Below the pieces are notes generated by a model. That model did not search any database. It had not been told where the DNA came from and was given only the letters and a program-made list of their open reading frames with translations. The translations under genes were made by a program, and so were the position numbers. A stretch of 64,000 nt of DNA from Companilactobacillus nodensis DSM 19682 = JCM 14932 = NBRC 107160 (lineage in GTDB: Bacteria; Bacillota; Bacilli; Lactobacillales; Lactobacillaceae): assembly GCF_000615905.1 (NCBI RefSeq), contig NZ_BAMN01000006.1, positions 62,001 through 126,000 on the forward strand, in the 5' to 3' direction. Numbering within the stretch: position 1 is the first letter of the stretch; each line of letters opens with the position of its first letter. This document shows, in pieces, positions 1 through 9,691 of this stretch.

Positions 1-2
1 CT

Positions 3-155
3 ACCGTTGCAATTGGTGATGCTGGAGCAACTAATGCAGCGATTCTAGCTACCAAGATTTGTGCATTAGAAAACGAACAATATGCAATCAATTTGATTGA
101 TTATCAAAATCGAATGCATGACAAATCAGTAGAAAGTGGGAAAAATCTTGAATAA
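3..155 (+). CDS. purE: N5-carboxyaminoimidazole ribonucleotide mutase, C-terminal end (partial)
   Basis: The window opens inside this gene; 50 codons and the stop are present, in the frame beginning at base 3. The visible part reads TVAIGDAGATNAAILATKI, which matches the C-terminal part of PurE (the family has a conserved VAIG...NA segment). PurE converts N5-CAIR to CAIR, acting right after PurK, and the next gene is purK with overlapping ends, as in other lactobacilli. The start and active-site part lie outside the window, so nothing can be said about promoter or operator. Identification rests on the short C-terminal match and on position. Confidence 0.85.
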   Translation, partial: TVAIGDAGATNAAILATKICALENEQYAINLIDYQNRMHDKSVESGKNLE

Positions 156-1269
156 TCAATCTTTATCTGGTTCAACAATTGGCATCATTGGCGGAGGTCA
201 GTTGGGCCAAATGATGGCGTTGTCTGCAAAAGAAATGGGATATAAGGTAATCATTCTTGATCCACAAGACAATTGTTCAGCTGCGCAAGTATCAGATGCA
301 CAGATCGTTGCAGAATATGACGACTTGGATTCTCTGATTGAATTAGCAAAACATGTAGATGTAATGACATATGAATTTGAAAATGTTGATGCTGAAACTA
401 TCGAAGAAGTATCTCAATATACTTATATTCCACAAGGAACAAAGGCTCTGACTGTTACACAAAATCGAATTTCTGAGAAGGGATTTTTGGAGGATAACGG
501 CTTTCCAGTTGTGCCACATGCAATCGTTGAAGATATGAAGGAATTTGAACAGGCAATAAAAAAAATTGGAATTCCATCGATAATCAAGACGACACGCGGT
601 GGATATGATGGTAAGGGTCAAATCAGAATTGAAGATGAATCATTCAATGGTATTGGAGATTTAGTAAGTTCTTCAGAGTGTATTTTAGAAAAAACAATCG
701 ACCTAGATAAGGAAGTATCAGTGGTTATATCAAGGAATATTGCTGGACAAACGTCTATTTTTCCAGTTATAGAAAATATCCATCGAGATAACATTCTTCA
801 TCTAAGTATTTGTCCAGCTCGTATCAGTGATAAGTTGAGTCAACAAATTCATGAAATTGCTGAAGGAATATCTGAGAAGTTAGAGCTAGTAGGAACTATG
901 TGTGTTGAATTTTTTATTTCTGCACAAGAAGACTTGTATGTAAATGAAATTGCACCACGACCACACAATTCAGGACATCTGACAATTGAATCGTGTAATA
1001 TTTCTCAATTTGATGCTCATATCAGAGGAATTTGCAATTTACCGATGCCAAAAATAAACCTATTACAGTCGGCAGTTATGGTTAATTTATTAGGTCAGCA
1101 TTTGGTTAATGCGAGATTAGATGTTTTCAATCATGCTGATTGGCATCTTCATGATTATGGAAAAGATGAAATCAAGCATAATCGGAAAATGGGGCATATA
1201 ACTATTTTGATCAATGATGTTAATGAAACCCAAAAAAGTATTGAAGAAAATCCAATTTGGAACGTATAG
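148..1269 (+). CDS. purK: N5-carboxyaminoimidazole ribonucleotide synthase (ATP-grasp)
   Basis: PurK carboxylates AIR with ATP and bicarbonate to N5-CAIR. The protein starts with a nucleotide-binding GGGQLG loop at about residues 15-20, has the ATP-grasp segment TTRGGYDGKGQ near residue 155, and the EIAPRPHNSGH motif near residue 275. Length of about 373 residues is normal. I chose TTG 148 because GTGGGA lies just upstream at a usable distance; an in-frame GTG at 136 would add four residues but has no visible Shine-Dalgarno. The gene overlaps the purE stop and ends 8 bases before purC, so it is co-transcribed in the purine operon. Confidence 0.93.
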   Translation: MNNQSLSGSTIGIIGGGQLGQMMALSAKEMGYKVIILDPQDNCSAAQVSDAQIVAEYDDLDSLIELAKHVDVMTYEFENVDAETIEEVSQYTYIPQGTKALTVTQNRISEKGFLEDNGFPVVPHAIVEDMKEFEQAIKKIGIPSIIKTTRGGYDGKGQIRIEDESFNGIGDLVSSSECILEKTIDLDKEVSVVISRNIAGQTSIFPVIENIHRDNILHLSICPARISDKLSQQIHEIAEGISEKLELVGTMCVEFFISAQEDLYVNEIAPRPHNSGHLTIESCNISQFDAHIRGICNLPMPKINLLQSAVMVNLLGQHLVNARLDVFNHADWHLHDYGKDEIKHNRKMGHITILINDVNETQKSIEENPIWNV

Positions 1270-1277
1270 GAGAAATT

Positions 1278-1982
1278 ATGGATAATCAATTGATTTATTC
1301 TGGAAAAGCTAAAGACTTATTCAAAACTGATAACGAAGACGAATTGCTAGTGGTCTATAAGGATCAAGCAACAGCTTTGAATGGTAAGAGAAAGGAAATG
1401 TTTCCTGGAAAAGGTATCTTGAATTGTCAAATTTCTACCTTAGTATTTGATTATTTGATCGAAAACGGTATTGAAACACATGTAATTAAGAATATTTCTG
1501 ATCATGAACAATTGATCAAAAAGACTGAGGTAATTCCGCTTGAAGTTGTTTTGAGAAATCGTGTATCTGGAAGCTTAGCTAAGAAGTTTGATTTGATTGA
1601 AGGTGAGATGTTAGAAACTCCAATCATTGAATTTTATTTCAAGAGTGACAAGCTTGATGATCCATTTATCAATGATTCACAAGTCATCTCACTGGGCATC
1701 GCTACCCAATCGGAAATTGATTATGTCAAAGAACAGGCCCTAGAAGTAAATCATTTGTTGATCAAATTTTTTGGTGATAAAAAACTTGATTTAATTGATT
1801 TTAAGCTTGAATTTGGACGTTTGAATGGGAAGGTCATTCTTGTCGATGAATTTTCCCCAGATAACTGCCGCCTATGGGATCAAAGTAGTCATACATCACT
1901 AGACAAAGATATTTTTAGACAAAAAAAAGGCGACTTAGTGGAAACATATCAAAAAGTGCTGGATAGATTAACGGCTAAATAA
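1278..1982 (+). CDS. purC: Phosphoribosylaminoimidazole-succinocarboxamide synthase (SAICAR synthase)
   Basis: PurC joins CAIR and aspartate using ATP to make SAICAR. The N-terminal SGKAKDLF loop, the VVLRNRVSGSL segment and the signature DEFSPDNCRLWD near the C terminus are all present. The protein is about 234 residues, the usual bacterial length. ATG 1278 is preferred over an in-frame upstream codon at 1257 because TAGGAGAA sits directly before it and overlaps the purK stop. It lies between purK and purS in a tightly packed operon. Confidence 0.96.
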   Translation: MDNQLIYSGKAKDLFKTDNEDELLVVYKDQATALNGKRKEMFPGKGILNCQISTLVFDYLIENGIETHVIKNISDHEQLIKKTEVIPLEVVLRNRVSGSLAKKFDLIEGEMLETPIIEFYFKSDKLDDPFINDSQVISLGIATQSEIDYVKEQALEVNHLLIKFFGDKKLDLIDFKLEFGRLNGKVILVDEFSPDNCRLWDQSSHTSLDKDIFRQKKGDLVETYQKVLDRLTAK

Positions 1983-1992
1983 GGAGAAAAAA

Positions 1993-2241
1993 ATGATTCT
2001 TGTAAAAATTTATGTAACTCTAAAGGATTCAGTTGTTGACGTGCAAGGTGAAGCTATCAAAGATGCAACGCATACCATGGGATACCCTGGTGTATCTGAA
2101 GTAAGAATGGGAAAGTATTTTGAATTAAAGTTCGATGATAGTACTGAAAGTCTTGAAAAAGATGTTGATGAAATCTGTGATGGATTACTAGCCAATCCTA
2201 ATATTGAAAGTTACCGTTATGAAATTGCGGAGGAAGCATAA
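1993..2241 (+). CDS. purS: Phosphoribosylformylglycinamidine synthase subunit PurS
   Basis: An 82-residue protein, the normal size for PurS, the small dimeric subunit that bridges PurQ and PurL in the three-part FGAM synthase of Gram-positive bacteria. The motifs [15 protein letters not shown] and the C-terminal [12 protein letters not shown] match the family. A strong AGGAGAA site precedes ATG 1993. The last base of its stop codon is the first base of the purQ start, so translation of the two is coupled. Without a working PurL (see the frameshifted neighbour) it would have no catalytic partner. Confidence 0.95.
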   Translation: MILVKIYVTLKDSVVDVQGEAIKDATHTMGYPGVSEVRMGKYFELKFDDSTESLEKDVDEICDGLLANPNIESYRYEIAEEA

Positions 2242-2918
2242 TGAAATTTGCAGTTATTGTTTTCCCTGGTTCTAACTGTGACATGGATCTTTATTACGCC
2301 ATTCGTGACGGAATTGAACAAGAAGCTGATTTGGTCAGCTACAAAGAAGAATCATTAGATGGATACGATGGAATTTTAATTCCTGGTGGATTCTCATATG
2401 GTGACTATCTTAGAAGTGGCGCAATTGCCAGTCATGCACCAATTATCAAGGAAGTAATAAGGTTAGCCAACGAAGGTAAACCAGTTTTGGGTATCTGTAA
2501 TGGATTCCAGATTTTAACTGAAATTGGATTATTACCGGGAACACTAACTAATAATCGACAAAACCGTTTCATATGTAAACAAGTTGAATTAGTAGTTGAA
2601 AATAACAAAACCATCTTTACTAACAAATATAATTTGAATGAAAAAATTATGGTACCAATTGCACATGGTGAAGGCAGATATTACTGTGATGAAGAGACAT
2701 TATGGGAATTAAATGAGAATAACCAGGTTGTTTTTAGATATAGTCAGGATGTAAATGGTAGCGTTGAAGAAATCGCTGGAATTACTAATAAGCAAAAGAA
2801 TGTTTTAGGTATGATGCCCCATCCAGAAAGAGCAATTGAATCTATTCTAGGTTCAGATGATGGTTTGAAGTTGTTCAAGTCGATGTTAGAAACTCAAAAG
2901 AACGGGGTGCAAATATAG
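2241..2918 (+). CDS. purQ: Phosphoribosylformylglycinamidine synthase subunit PurQ (glutaminase)
   Basis: PurQ is the class I glutamine amidotransferase that feeds ammonia to PurL. The nucleophile is Cys86 in VLGICNGFQ and the catalytic His is in [10 protein letters not shown] near the C terminus; [13 protein letters not shown] is also typical. The 225-residue length is normal. The preceding purS and following purL genes each overlap it by one base, so the three subunits are likely made in step. Confidence 0.96.
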   Translation: MKFAVIVFPGSNCDMDLYYAIRDGIEQEADLVSYKEESLDGYDGILIPGGFSYGDYLRSGAIASHAPIIKEVIRLANEGKPVLGICNGFQILTEIGLLPGTLTNNRQNRFICKQVELVVENNKTIFTNKYNLNEKIMVPIAHGEGRYYCDEETLWELNENNQVVFRYSQDVNGSVEEIAGITNKQKNVLGMMPHPERAIESILGSDDGLKLFKSMLETQKNGVQI

Positions 2919-5124
2919 TGAGTGAACCAACACCAGTACAAATCAAAGAAGAAAAGATTTATCAGACATGGGGATTAAGTGATTCTGAGTATGAATTAAT
3001 CAGTGAGAAGATTTTAGGCAGATTGCCTAACTACACTGAAACCGGCTTATATTCCGTTATGTGGAGTGAACATTGTTCATACAAGAATTCAAAAAAGGTT
3101 CTTCGTAAGCTTCCAAATGATAGCTCACGTGTATTAGCTGGTCCAGGTGAAGATGCCGGTATTATTGATATTGGCGACAATCAAGCAGTTGTTTTTAAGG
3201 CAGAGAGTCATAACCATCCATCTGCAGTTGAACCTTATCAAGGTGCGGCTACAGGTGTTGGTGGAATTATTAGAGATATTTTTTCAATGGGTGCAACACC
3301 AATTGCATTGCTCGATAGTTTGAAGTTCGGTCCAATTGACAATGACCAAACTAAACATTTGGTTAAAGAAGTAGTTGCTGGGATCGGCGGATATGGTAAT
3401 TGTATTGGTATTCCAACTATTGGTGGAGAAATTACATTTGAGAAATGTTATGAAAAAAATCCATTGGTTAACGCGATGTGCATTGGATTACTTGACAATA
3501 CACAGTTCAAACATGGTCAAGCAAGTGGTAACAATAATCTAATCGTATATGTTGGATCAACAACTGGTCGTGATGGAATCCATGGAGCCACATTTGCCTC
3601 AGATGAATTTTCAAACAAGAAAAAGAAGCAACGTTCAGCGGTACAAGTTGGTAATCCATTTATCGAGAAGTTATTGATGGATGCTTGTGTTGAGATTATC
3701 CAAGAACATTCAGATTGGATTCTGGGAGTTCAAGATATGGGAGCAGCTGGTTTGGTATCATCAACTGCTGAAATGGCTTCAAAAGCTCAAAGTGGTTTGA
3801 TGCTGAATCTAGATAACGTTCCTCAACGTGAATCCGGAATGAGTGCATATGAAATGATGCTATCTGAATCTCAAGAGCGAATGGTTTTATGTATCAAGCC
3901 AGAGTTTGAGGATGATGTATTAGACTTCTTTGAAGCATATAACTTAGATGCTGTAATTATTGGAAAGGTAACCTCTGATAAGCAATATAAAATTTATCAT
4001 CAAAATAAACTAGTTGTTGATATTCCTATTGATAGTTTGACGGAAGATGTTCCTGAATATGACCATCAAGGTGTTAAGCCAGCTAGACTTGAAAACAATA
4101 ATGATCAATTCGTTCCGGAAATAAAATCTTTTAAAGAATCATGGATGAATATTTTGAGGAGTCCTTCAATTGCTTCAAAATCGTATCTATACGAAACATA
4201 TGACTCGCAAGTTAAAAGTAATACAGTCGTTAGACTGGTAGTGATGCTGGAGTTGTTCGCATTAGAGGAACAAAAAAGGCTATTGTCGCAACCAACGATA
4301 GTAATTCTAGATATGTGTATGTCGATCCATATATCGGGGGTCAGATAACAGTATTAGAAGCCGCTAGAAATATTGTTGCTAGTGGTGGTATCCCTGTAGG
4401 AATAACAGATTGTTTAAATTATGGAAATCCGGAAGATCCAGAAATATTCTGGGAATTGGACCAAAGTGTTCAAGGAATTGCTGATGTATGTAACAAGTTT
4501 GATGTTCCAGTCATTTCGGGGAATGTTTCTTTATACAACGAATTTAATAAGGAAGCTATCTATCCAAGTCCAATGATTGGAATGGTCGGTCTAATTGAAG
4601 ATATCAGCCATATCACGACATCTTCATTTAAGGACTCAGGTGACTTGATTTATTTGTTGGGTAATACTGGCAATGATTTTAATGGTTCAGAAATACAAGA
4701 ACAACAATTGGGTACCGTTCAAGGAAAACTTAACGAGATTGATTTAGATATTGAATTGAATAATCAACAATTGATTTTGAAAGCAATAAAAAATAATTTA
4801 TTAAAGAGCTGTCATGATTTATCAGACGGTGGGTTAGTTGCAGCTATTTCAGAATCAGCTTTTGAAAATGAATTAGGATTCAATATTCAAACAGTTTTAA
4901 CATCTAAGCAGATGTTTTCAGAAACACAGTCAAGATATTTAGTAACGATTGAGAGCAAGGACAAGGAGTCCTTAGAAGAAATTTTTAAAGATAATTTTGA
5001 GTGTCTTGGCTTTGTAACTAATGATTCAGTATTTTCTATTCATACGAGTGACGATGAGATGGATATTGAATTAAGTGAGTCCTTGAGTAACTGGAAAGAG
5101 GCAATCCCATGTTTAATGAAGTAA
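2918..5124 (+). pseudogene. purL: Phosphoribosylformylglycinamidine synthase subunit PurL, broken by a -1 frameshift
   Basis: PurL is the catalytic ATP-binding subunit of FGAM synthase. The reading frame from GTG 2918 gives good PurL sequence ([28 protein letters not shown]) for about 438 residues and then turns to nonsense ending at 4348. In the +1 frame the match continues at once with [23 protein letters not shown] and DLSDGGLVAA to the stop at 5124. One base is missing near 4235, most simply a C that would restore a CCT codon. The repaired protein would be about 735 residues, the normal length. If real, the lesion removes the ATP-binding C-terminal half. The 3' end overlaps the purF start. 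Confidence 0.9.
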
Positions 5125-6533
5125 AAAGTTTGAATGAAGAATGTGGAGTTTTTGGAGTCTGGGGAGCAGAAAATGCTAATTATTTAACATATCTGGGACT
5201 GCACAGTTTACAGCACCGTGGACAAGAAGGGGCTGGAATAGTCACCAATGATAATGGCAAGTTAATGAGTTATCGCAATCTTGGACTTGTATCGCAAGTT
5301 TTTTCAGATCAAAAGAACTTGTACGCATTAACTGGTAATTCAGCAATCGGTCACGTTAGATATTCTACTGCCGGAGAAAATAAAATTGAAAATGTTCAAC
5401 CATTGTTATTTGATTTTACGGATGATCAATTTGCACTAGCTCATAATGGTAATTTAACTAACGCAATTACTTTAAAAAAAGAACTTGAACAAAGTGGTCA
5501 CATTTTCAAATCAAGTTCAGATTCTGAAGTTTTGATGCATTTGATCAAAAAATCAAATAAGTCAAATCTCATAGACAAAATAAAAGAATCGCTTAATACG
5601 ATTCAAGGTGGATTTGCTTATTTATTGATGACGAGAGATTCATTAATTATTGCTTTAGATAGTAATGGCTTTAGACCATTGTCGATTGGACAATTGGAAA
5701 ACGGCTCATATGTTGTTGCAAGTGAAACTTGCGCATTAGATGCTGTTAATGCGAAGTTTGTTCGCGATGTTTTGCCAGGTGAACTGATCACTATCAATGA
5801 TGAAGGTATGAAGATTGATCATTGGACGACAAAGACCAAATTAGCATTTTGTTCAATGGAGTTTGTTTACTTCGCCAGAGCTGATTCTAATTTGTTAGGA
5901 ATAAATGTTCATTCCGCTAGGAAACGTATGGGAAGAAACCTTGCTGAAGAATATCCAGTTGAAGGAGATATTGTCGTAGGAGTTCCAAACTCGTCATTGT
6001 CCGCTGCCAGTGGTTATGCTGAAGCAATTAAGCTTCCGTATGAAATGGGACTCATTAAGAATCAATACATGGGACGTGAATTTATCCAGCCTACACAAGA
6101 ATTAAGAGAAAAGAGCGTTCGCCAAAAGCTAGCAGCTGTTAAAGGTGTGGTGAAGGATAAACGTGTAATTTTGGTAGATGACTCAATTGTACGCGGAACA
6201 ACGTGTGCATATATCGTCAAGATGTTACGTGATGCCGGTGCTCGTGAAGTTCATTTAAGAATTGCTTCACCACAATTTAAGTTTCCTTGTTTCTTTGGAA
6301 TTGATATTCAAAAGAAGAGCGAGTTAATTGCTTCTCATAAATCAGTTGAAGAAATGAGAAAAATGTTTGATGCTGATTCATTGGAATTCTTGAGTGAAGA
6401 AGGATTGGTTGATGCCATTGGTTTGAGTAAGGATAGAAACCTACCTGATTCAGGTCTTGATCTGTCATACTTCAATGGAAAATATCCAACATACTTATAT
6501 GACTACGCAGATGAAGTAGAAAAAGATTCATAA
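5109..6533 (+). CDS. purF: Amidophosphoribosyltransferase (glutamine PRPP amidotransferase)
   Basis: PurF makes phosphoribosylamine from PRPP and glutamine, the first committed step. An 11-residue propeptide precedes the catalytic Cys12 (NEECGVFGVWG), as in the Bacillus type. The PRPP-binding motif VILVDDSIVRGTT lies near residue 355. Two internal cysteines at positions where Bacillus PurF holds its Fe-S cluster are visible (LAFCSME and FPCFFG), but the C-terminal cysteine pair is absent: the tail reads LDLSYFNGKYPT. The enzyme therefore probably lacks the [4Fe-4S] cluster. The 474-residue length is normal. The start overlaps the purL 3' end. Confidence 0.95.
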   Translation: MFNEVKSLNEECGVFGVWGAENANYLTYLGLHSLQHRGQEGAGIVTNDNGKLMSYRNLGLVSQVFSDQKNLYALTGNSAIGHVRYSTAGENKIENVQPLLFDFTDDQFALAHNGNLTNAITLKKELEQSGHIFKSSSDSEVLMHLIKKSNKSNLIDKIKESLNTIQGGFAYLLMTRDSLIIALDSNGFRPLSIGQLENGSYVVASETCALDAVNAKFVRDVLPGELITINDEGMKIDHWTTKTKLAFCSMEFVYFARADSNLLGINVHSARKRMGRNLAEEYPVEGDIVVGVPNSSLSAASGYAEAIKLPYEMGLIKNQYMGREFIQPTQELREKSVRQKLAAVKGVVKDKRVILVDDSIVRGTTCAYIVKMLRDAGAREVHLRIASPQFKFPCFFGIDIQKKSELIASHKSVEEMRKMFDADSLEFLSEEGLVDAIGLSKDRNLPDSGLDLSYFNGKYPTYLYDYADEVEKDS

Positions 6534-6544
6534 AGGAGATTATA

Positions 6545-7567
6545 ATGACGAATCCTTACGAAGATGCAGGGGTAAATGTTGAGTCAGGTTATAAGATTTC
6601 CAAATTTGTTAAGCAAAAAACTGCAGATAAAAAATCCAATATCGGTAGTTTCGGTGGAATGTATGAGATTCCGGATGGCTATAAAAAGCCTGTCTTGATT
6701 TCTAGTAATGATGGAGTAGGAACTAAGTTACTATTAACGGAAAATGGGAAACTTGACACTATCGGAATAGATTGTGTCGCAATGTGTGTCAACGATATTC
6801 TTGCACAAGGGGCCAAGCCAGTATATTTTTTGGATTATATTTCAACTGGTAAGGTTGATGATAAAGTTGAAAAGATATTAACAGGAGTGATTGAGGGATG
6901 CCGTCAAGCAGGTGCCGACTTGATTGGCGGAGAAACTGCCGAAATGCCAGATGTTTACTCTGAAACAAGTTATGATATTGCTGGTTTTTCTGTCGGAATT
7001 TGTGAAAAGGATAATGTCCTTAATAAAGCAAACGTAAAGAAAGACGATGTTTTAATTGGGATTTCATCTAGCGGATTACACTCGAATGGGTATTCATTGA
7101 TCAGAAAGATTTTCTTTAAAGATCATGACTTTAACATGGATACTAAATTGTCTGAATTGCCAAATGGTTCACTTGGGGATTATCTACTAGAACCTACTAA
7201 GATATATGTTAAAGATGTTCTACCATTATTGGATGATAAAAAAATACATGGAATTGCTCACATAACTGGTGGTGGATTCTATGAAAATATTCCAAGAATG
7301 TTGCCAAATGATCTTTCAGCTGTGATTGATACTGATAGTTGGGTGAAAAACGAAATATTTATGGCAGTTCAAAAGTATGGATCAATCAAGTCAGAAGATA
7401 TGTATCATGTCTTTAACATGGGACTGGGAATGGTTTTAGCAGTTGATCCTAAAGAAGAATCACATGTGTTGTCAGAATTAAATAAGTCTAAGTTACAAGC
7501 GTGGAATATCGGTAAAGTGACTAACAGAGTTAAGAATAGTATTGAACTAACGGGGGTGGATGCATGA
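6545..7567 (+). CDS. purM: Phosphoribosylformylglycinamidine cyclo-ligase (AIR synthetase)
   Basis: PurM closes the imidazole ring of FGAM to give AIR, using ATP. The conserved N-terminal YEDAGVNVESG, the DGVGTKLLL loop, the GGETAEMP segment and ITGGGFYENIPR are all present. The protein has 340 residues, as expected. ATG 6545 follows an AAAGGAGAT site that overlaps the end of purF by a few bases of spacing. The stop overlaps the purN start in an ATGA arrangement, which suggests coupled translation. Confidence 0.96.
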   Translation: MTNPYEDAGVNVESGYKISKFVKQKTADKKSNIGSFGGMYEIPDGYKKPVLISSNDGVGTKLLLTENGKLDTIGIDCVAMCVNDILAQGAKPVYFLDYISTGKVDDKVEKILTGVIEGCRQAGADLIGGETAEMPDVYSETSYDIAGFSVGICEKDNVLNKANVKKDDVLIGISSSGLHSNGYSLIRKIFFKDHDFNMDTKLSELPNGSLGDYLLEPTKIYVKDVLPLLDDKKIHGIAHITGGGFYENIPRMLPNDLSAVIDTDSWVKNEIFMAVQKYGSIKSEDMYHVFNMGLGMVLAVDPKEESHVLSELNKSKLQAWNIGKVTNRVKNSIELTGVDA

Positions 7568-8162
7568 GAGTAGCCATCTTTGCTTCAGGTAATGGTACTA
7601 ATTTTGACGCAATTGCTAACTCTACTGAATTGCAAGAGGCAGGATTAGATATAGAAGTTTTGGTTTGTGATCAGCCCAATGCACCAGTAATACAAAAGGC
7701 AAAAAATCTAAATATTCCAGTGTTTGTTAATGAGCTTAAAAATTTTCCTAATAGAAAAGAATATGAACGTACCATCGTTGATAAGCTAGTACCTTTTGAA
7801 GTTGAGTATATTTTTTTAGCAGGTTACATGCGAGTGGTGACCAGTGACTTTTGAATGAATATAGAAATAGAATCATTAATATTCATCCCTCGTTATTACC
7901 TAAGTTTTCAGGGTTAGATGCAATACAACGTGCATTTGATTCGGGCGATACAGAAACCGGAGTAACGATTCATTATATTGACGAGAATGTTGATACGGGA
8001 CCAATTATTTGTCAAAAATATATTCCAATTTTAAAAACAGATAATGTAGAAACATTGGAAGAACGAATCCACACTAAAGAACATGAAATGTACATCAAAG
8101 TAATTCTTGATTTAATAAAAAAAGAAAGCGAGAACGTTAATTTTGAAAAAGGCATTGATTAG
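7564..8162 (+). pseudogene. purN: Phosphoribosylglycinamide formyltransferase, broken by a -1 frameshift
   Basis: PurN transfers a formyl group from 10-formyl-THF to GAR. The first 96 codons carry FASGNGTNFDAI and the LAGYMRVV segment and stop at 7854. The next frame continues directly with INIHPSLLPKFSG (catalytic His) and GVTIHYIDENVDTGP (catalytic Asp) to 8162. One T appears to be missing in the run at about 7847-7850: adding it gives VTSDFLNEYRNR with no other change and a protein of about 199 residues, the usual size. As written, no product can hold the whole active site. It overlaps the end of purM and the start of purH. Confidence 0.9.
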
Positions 8163-9681
8163 TGTTTCAGATAAAACTGGAGTTGTTGAATTTGCTCAGA
8201 GCTTGATTGAAAAGGGATATGAAATCATTTCAACAGGTGGAACATATAAAAAATTGCAAGAGAATAACGTTTCCGTAATTGAAATCGATGAAGTAACTGG
8301 TTTTCCAGAAATCTTGGATGGACGTGTTAAGACACTGCATCCCAAAGTACATGCTGGTTTGTTGGCTAAAAGGGATAATCCAGAGCACATGGAAACCTTA
8401 AAGAAGTTAAACATTGATACGATTGATTTAGTTTGTGTTAATTTATATCCATTTAAAGAAACAATTTCTAAGCCTGATGTAACACTTGATCAAGCTATTG
8501 AACAAATCGACATTGGTGGCCCGTCAATGATCAGATCAGCCTCAAAGAATTACAAGAGCGTATTTGTAGTTGTAGATCAACAAGATTATCAAGTTGTTAT
8601 CGAACATTTAGATGATCAAGATAACTTGGATTTAAGACAAAGATTGGCAGCCAAAGCATTTAGACATACAGCTCAATACGACAGTATCATTGCTGGATAT
8701 TTATCAAACCTTAACGGCGAAGAATTTCCTGATGTTGAAACATTGTCTTATGACTTTGAACAATCACTACGATATGGCGAAAATTCTCATCAAAAAGCAG
8801 CTTTTTACAAGAGTTCATTACCAACTAAGTATTCCGTTGCCTCTGCAGTTCAACTTCATGGTAAGGAATTATCTTTCAATAATATCAAAGACGCTGATGC
8901 GGCATTGAGAATTGTTGCCGATTTTGATCAACCATGTGTAGCGGCGCTCAAACATATGAATCCTTGTGGCGTTGGTGTTGATGACGAATGTATCTACAAA
9001 GCATGGCAGAAGGCATATAGTGCCGATAAGATTTCTATTTTCGGAGGAATCATTGCCTTTAACCGGGAAGTCACAGCAGAAGTTGCTGAAGAGTTGCATA
9101 AAATTTTCCTAGAAATAGTTATTGCTCCTAGTTTTACTGCTGAAGCGTTAGAGATTCTTGAATCAAAGAAAAATATCAGATTGTTGACGGTTGATTTTAC
9201 TGAAGCTAAGAATGCTGATAAGTACGAGTACGTTTCAGTTATGGGTGGATTATTAGTTCAAGAACGTGATACTACAGTCGACAGCACCGATGATTTTGAA
9301 GTTGTAACAGATAAACAACCAACTGACGAAGAAGTCAAAGCTTTATTATTTGGACAAAAAGTTGTTAAACACGTTAAGAGTAATGCAATTATCATTTCCA
9401 CAACTGATAAGACACTTGGTGTTGGTGCTGGACAAATGAATCGTATTGGATCAGTTAAAATTGCTATTGAACAAGAGGAAACTGGTGATACACATACACC
9501 ACTAGTTATGGCATCAGATGCCTTCTTCCCAATGGATGACTGTGTCCAATATGCTGCAGAACATGGCGTAACAGCAATTATTCAGCCTGGTGGTTCGATC
9601 CATGATCAAGATTCGATCGATATGGCAAATAAATATGGCATTGCAATGATCTGTACAGGCAGACGTCACTTTAGACATTAA
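8143..9681 (+). CDS. purH: Bifunctional AICAR formyltransferase / IMP cyclohydrolase
   Basis: PurH catalyses the last two steps to IMP. The N-terminal third is the MGS-like cyclohydrolase domain ([29 protein letters not shown]) and the rest is the formyltransferase domain ([23 protein letters not shown]). Length is 512 residues, normal. The start is TTG 8143 inside the 3' end of purN; the ribosome site is weak, which suggests coupling to purN translation. The frame is intact, in contrast to purN next door. Confidence 0.95.
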   Translation: MKKALISVSDKTGVVEFAQSLIEKGYEIISTGGTYKKLQENNVSVIEIDEVTGFPEILDGRVKTLHPKVHAGLLAKRDNPEHMETLKKLNIDTIDLVCVNLYPFKETISKPDVTLDQAIEQIDIGGPSMIRSASKNYKSVFVVVDQQDYQVVIEHLDDQDNLDLRQRLAAKAFRHTAQYDSIIAGYLSNLNGEEFPDVETLSYDFEQSLRYGENSHQKAAFYKSSLPTKYSVASAVQLHGKELSFNNIKDADAALRIVADFDQPCVAALKHMNPCGVGVDDECIYKAWQKAYSADKISIFGGIIAFNREVTAEVAEELHKIFLEIVIAPSFTAEALEILESKKNIRLLTVDFTEAKNADKYEYVSVMGGLLVQERDTTVDSTDDFEVVTDKQPTDEEVKALLFGQKVVKHVKSNAIIISTTDKTLGVGAGQMNRIGSVKIAIEQEETGDTHTPLVMASDAFFPMDDCVQYAAEHGVTAIIQPGGSIHDQDSIDMANKYGIAMICTGRRHFRH

Positions 9682-9691
9682 GAGGTAAAAT

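Noticed and set aside
2918-8162. Programmed frameshifting or split genes in purL and purN
   Set aside because: No slippery heptamer with a downstream structure is evident, these enzymes are not known to use recoding, and a one-base change restores the standard protein in each case.
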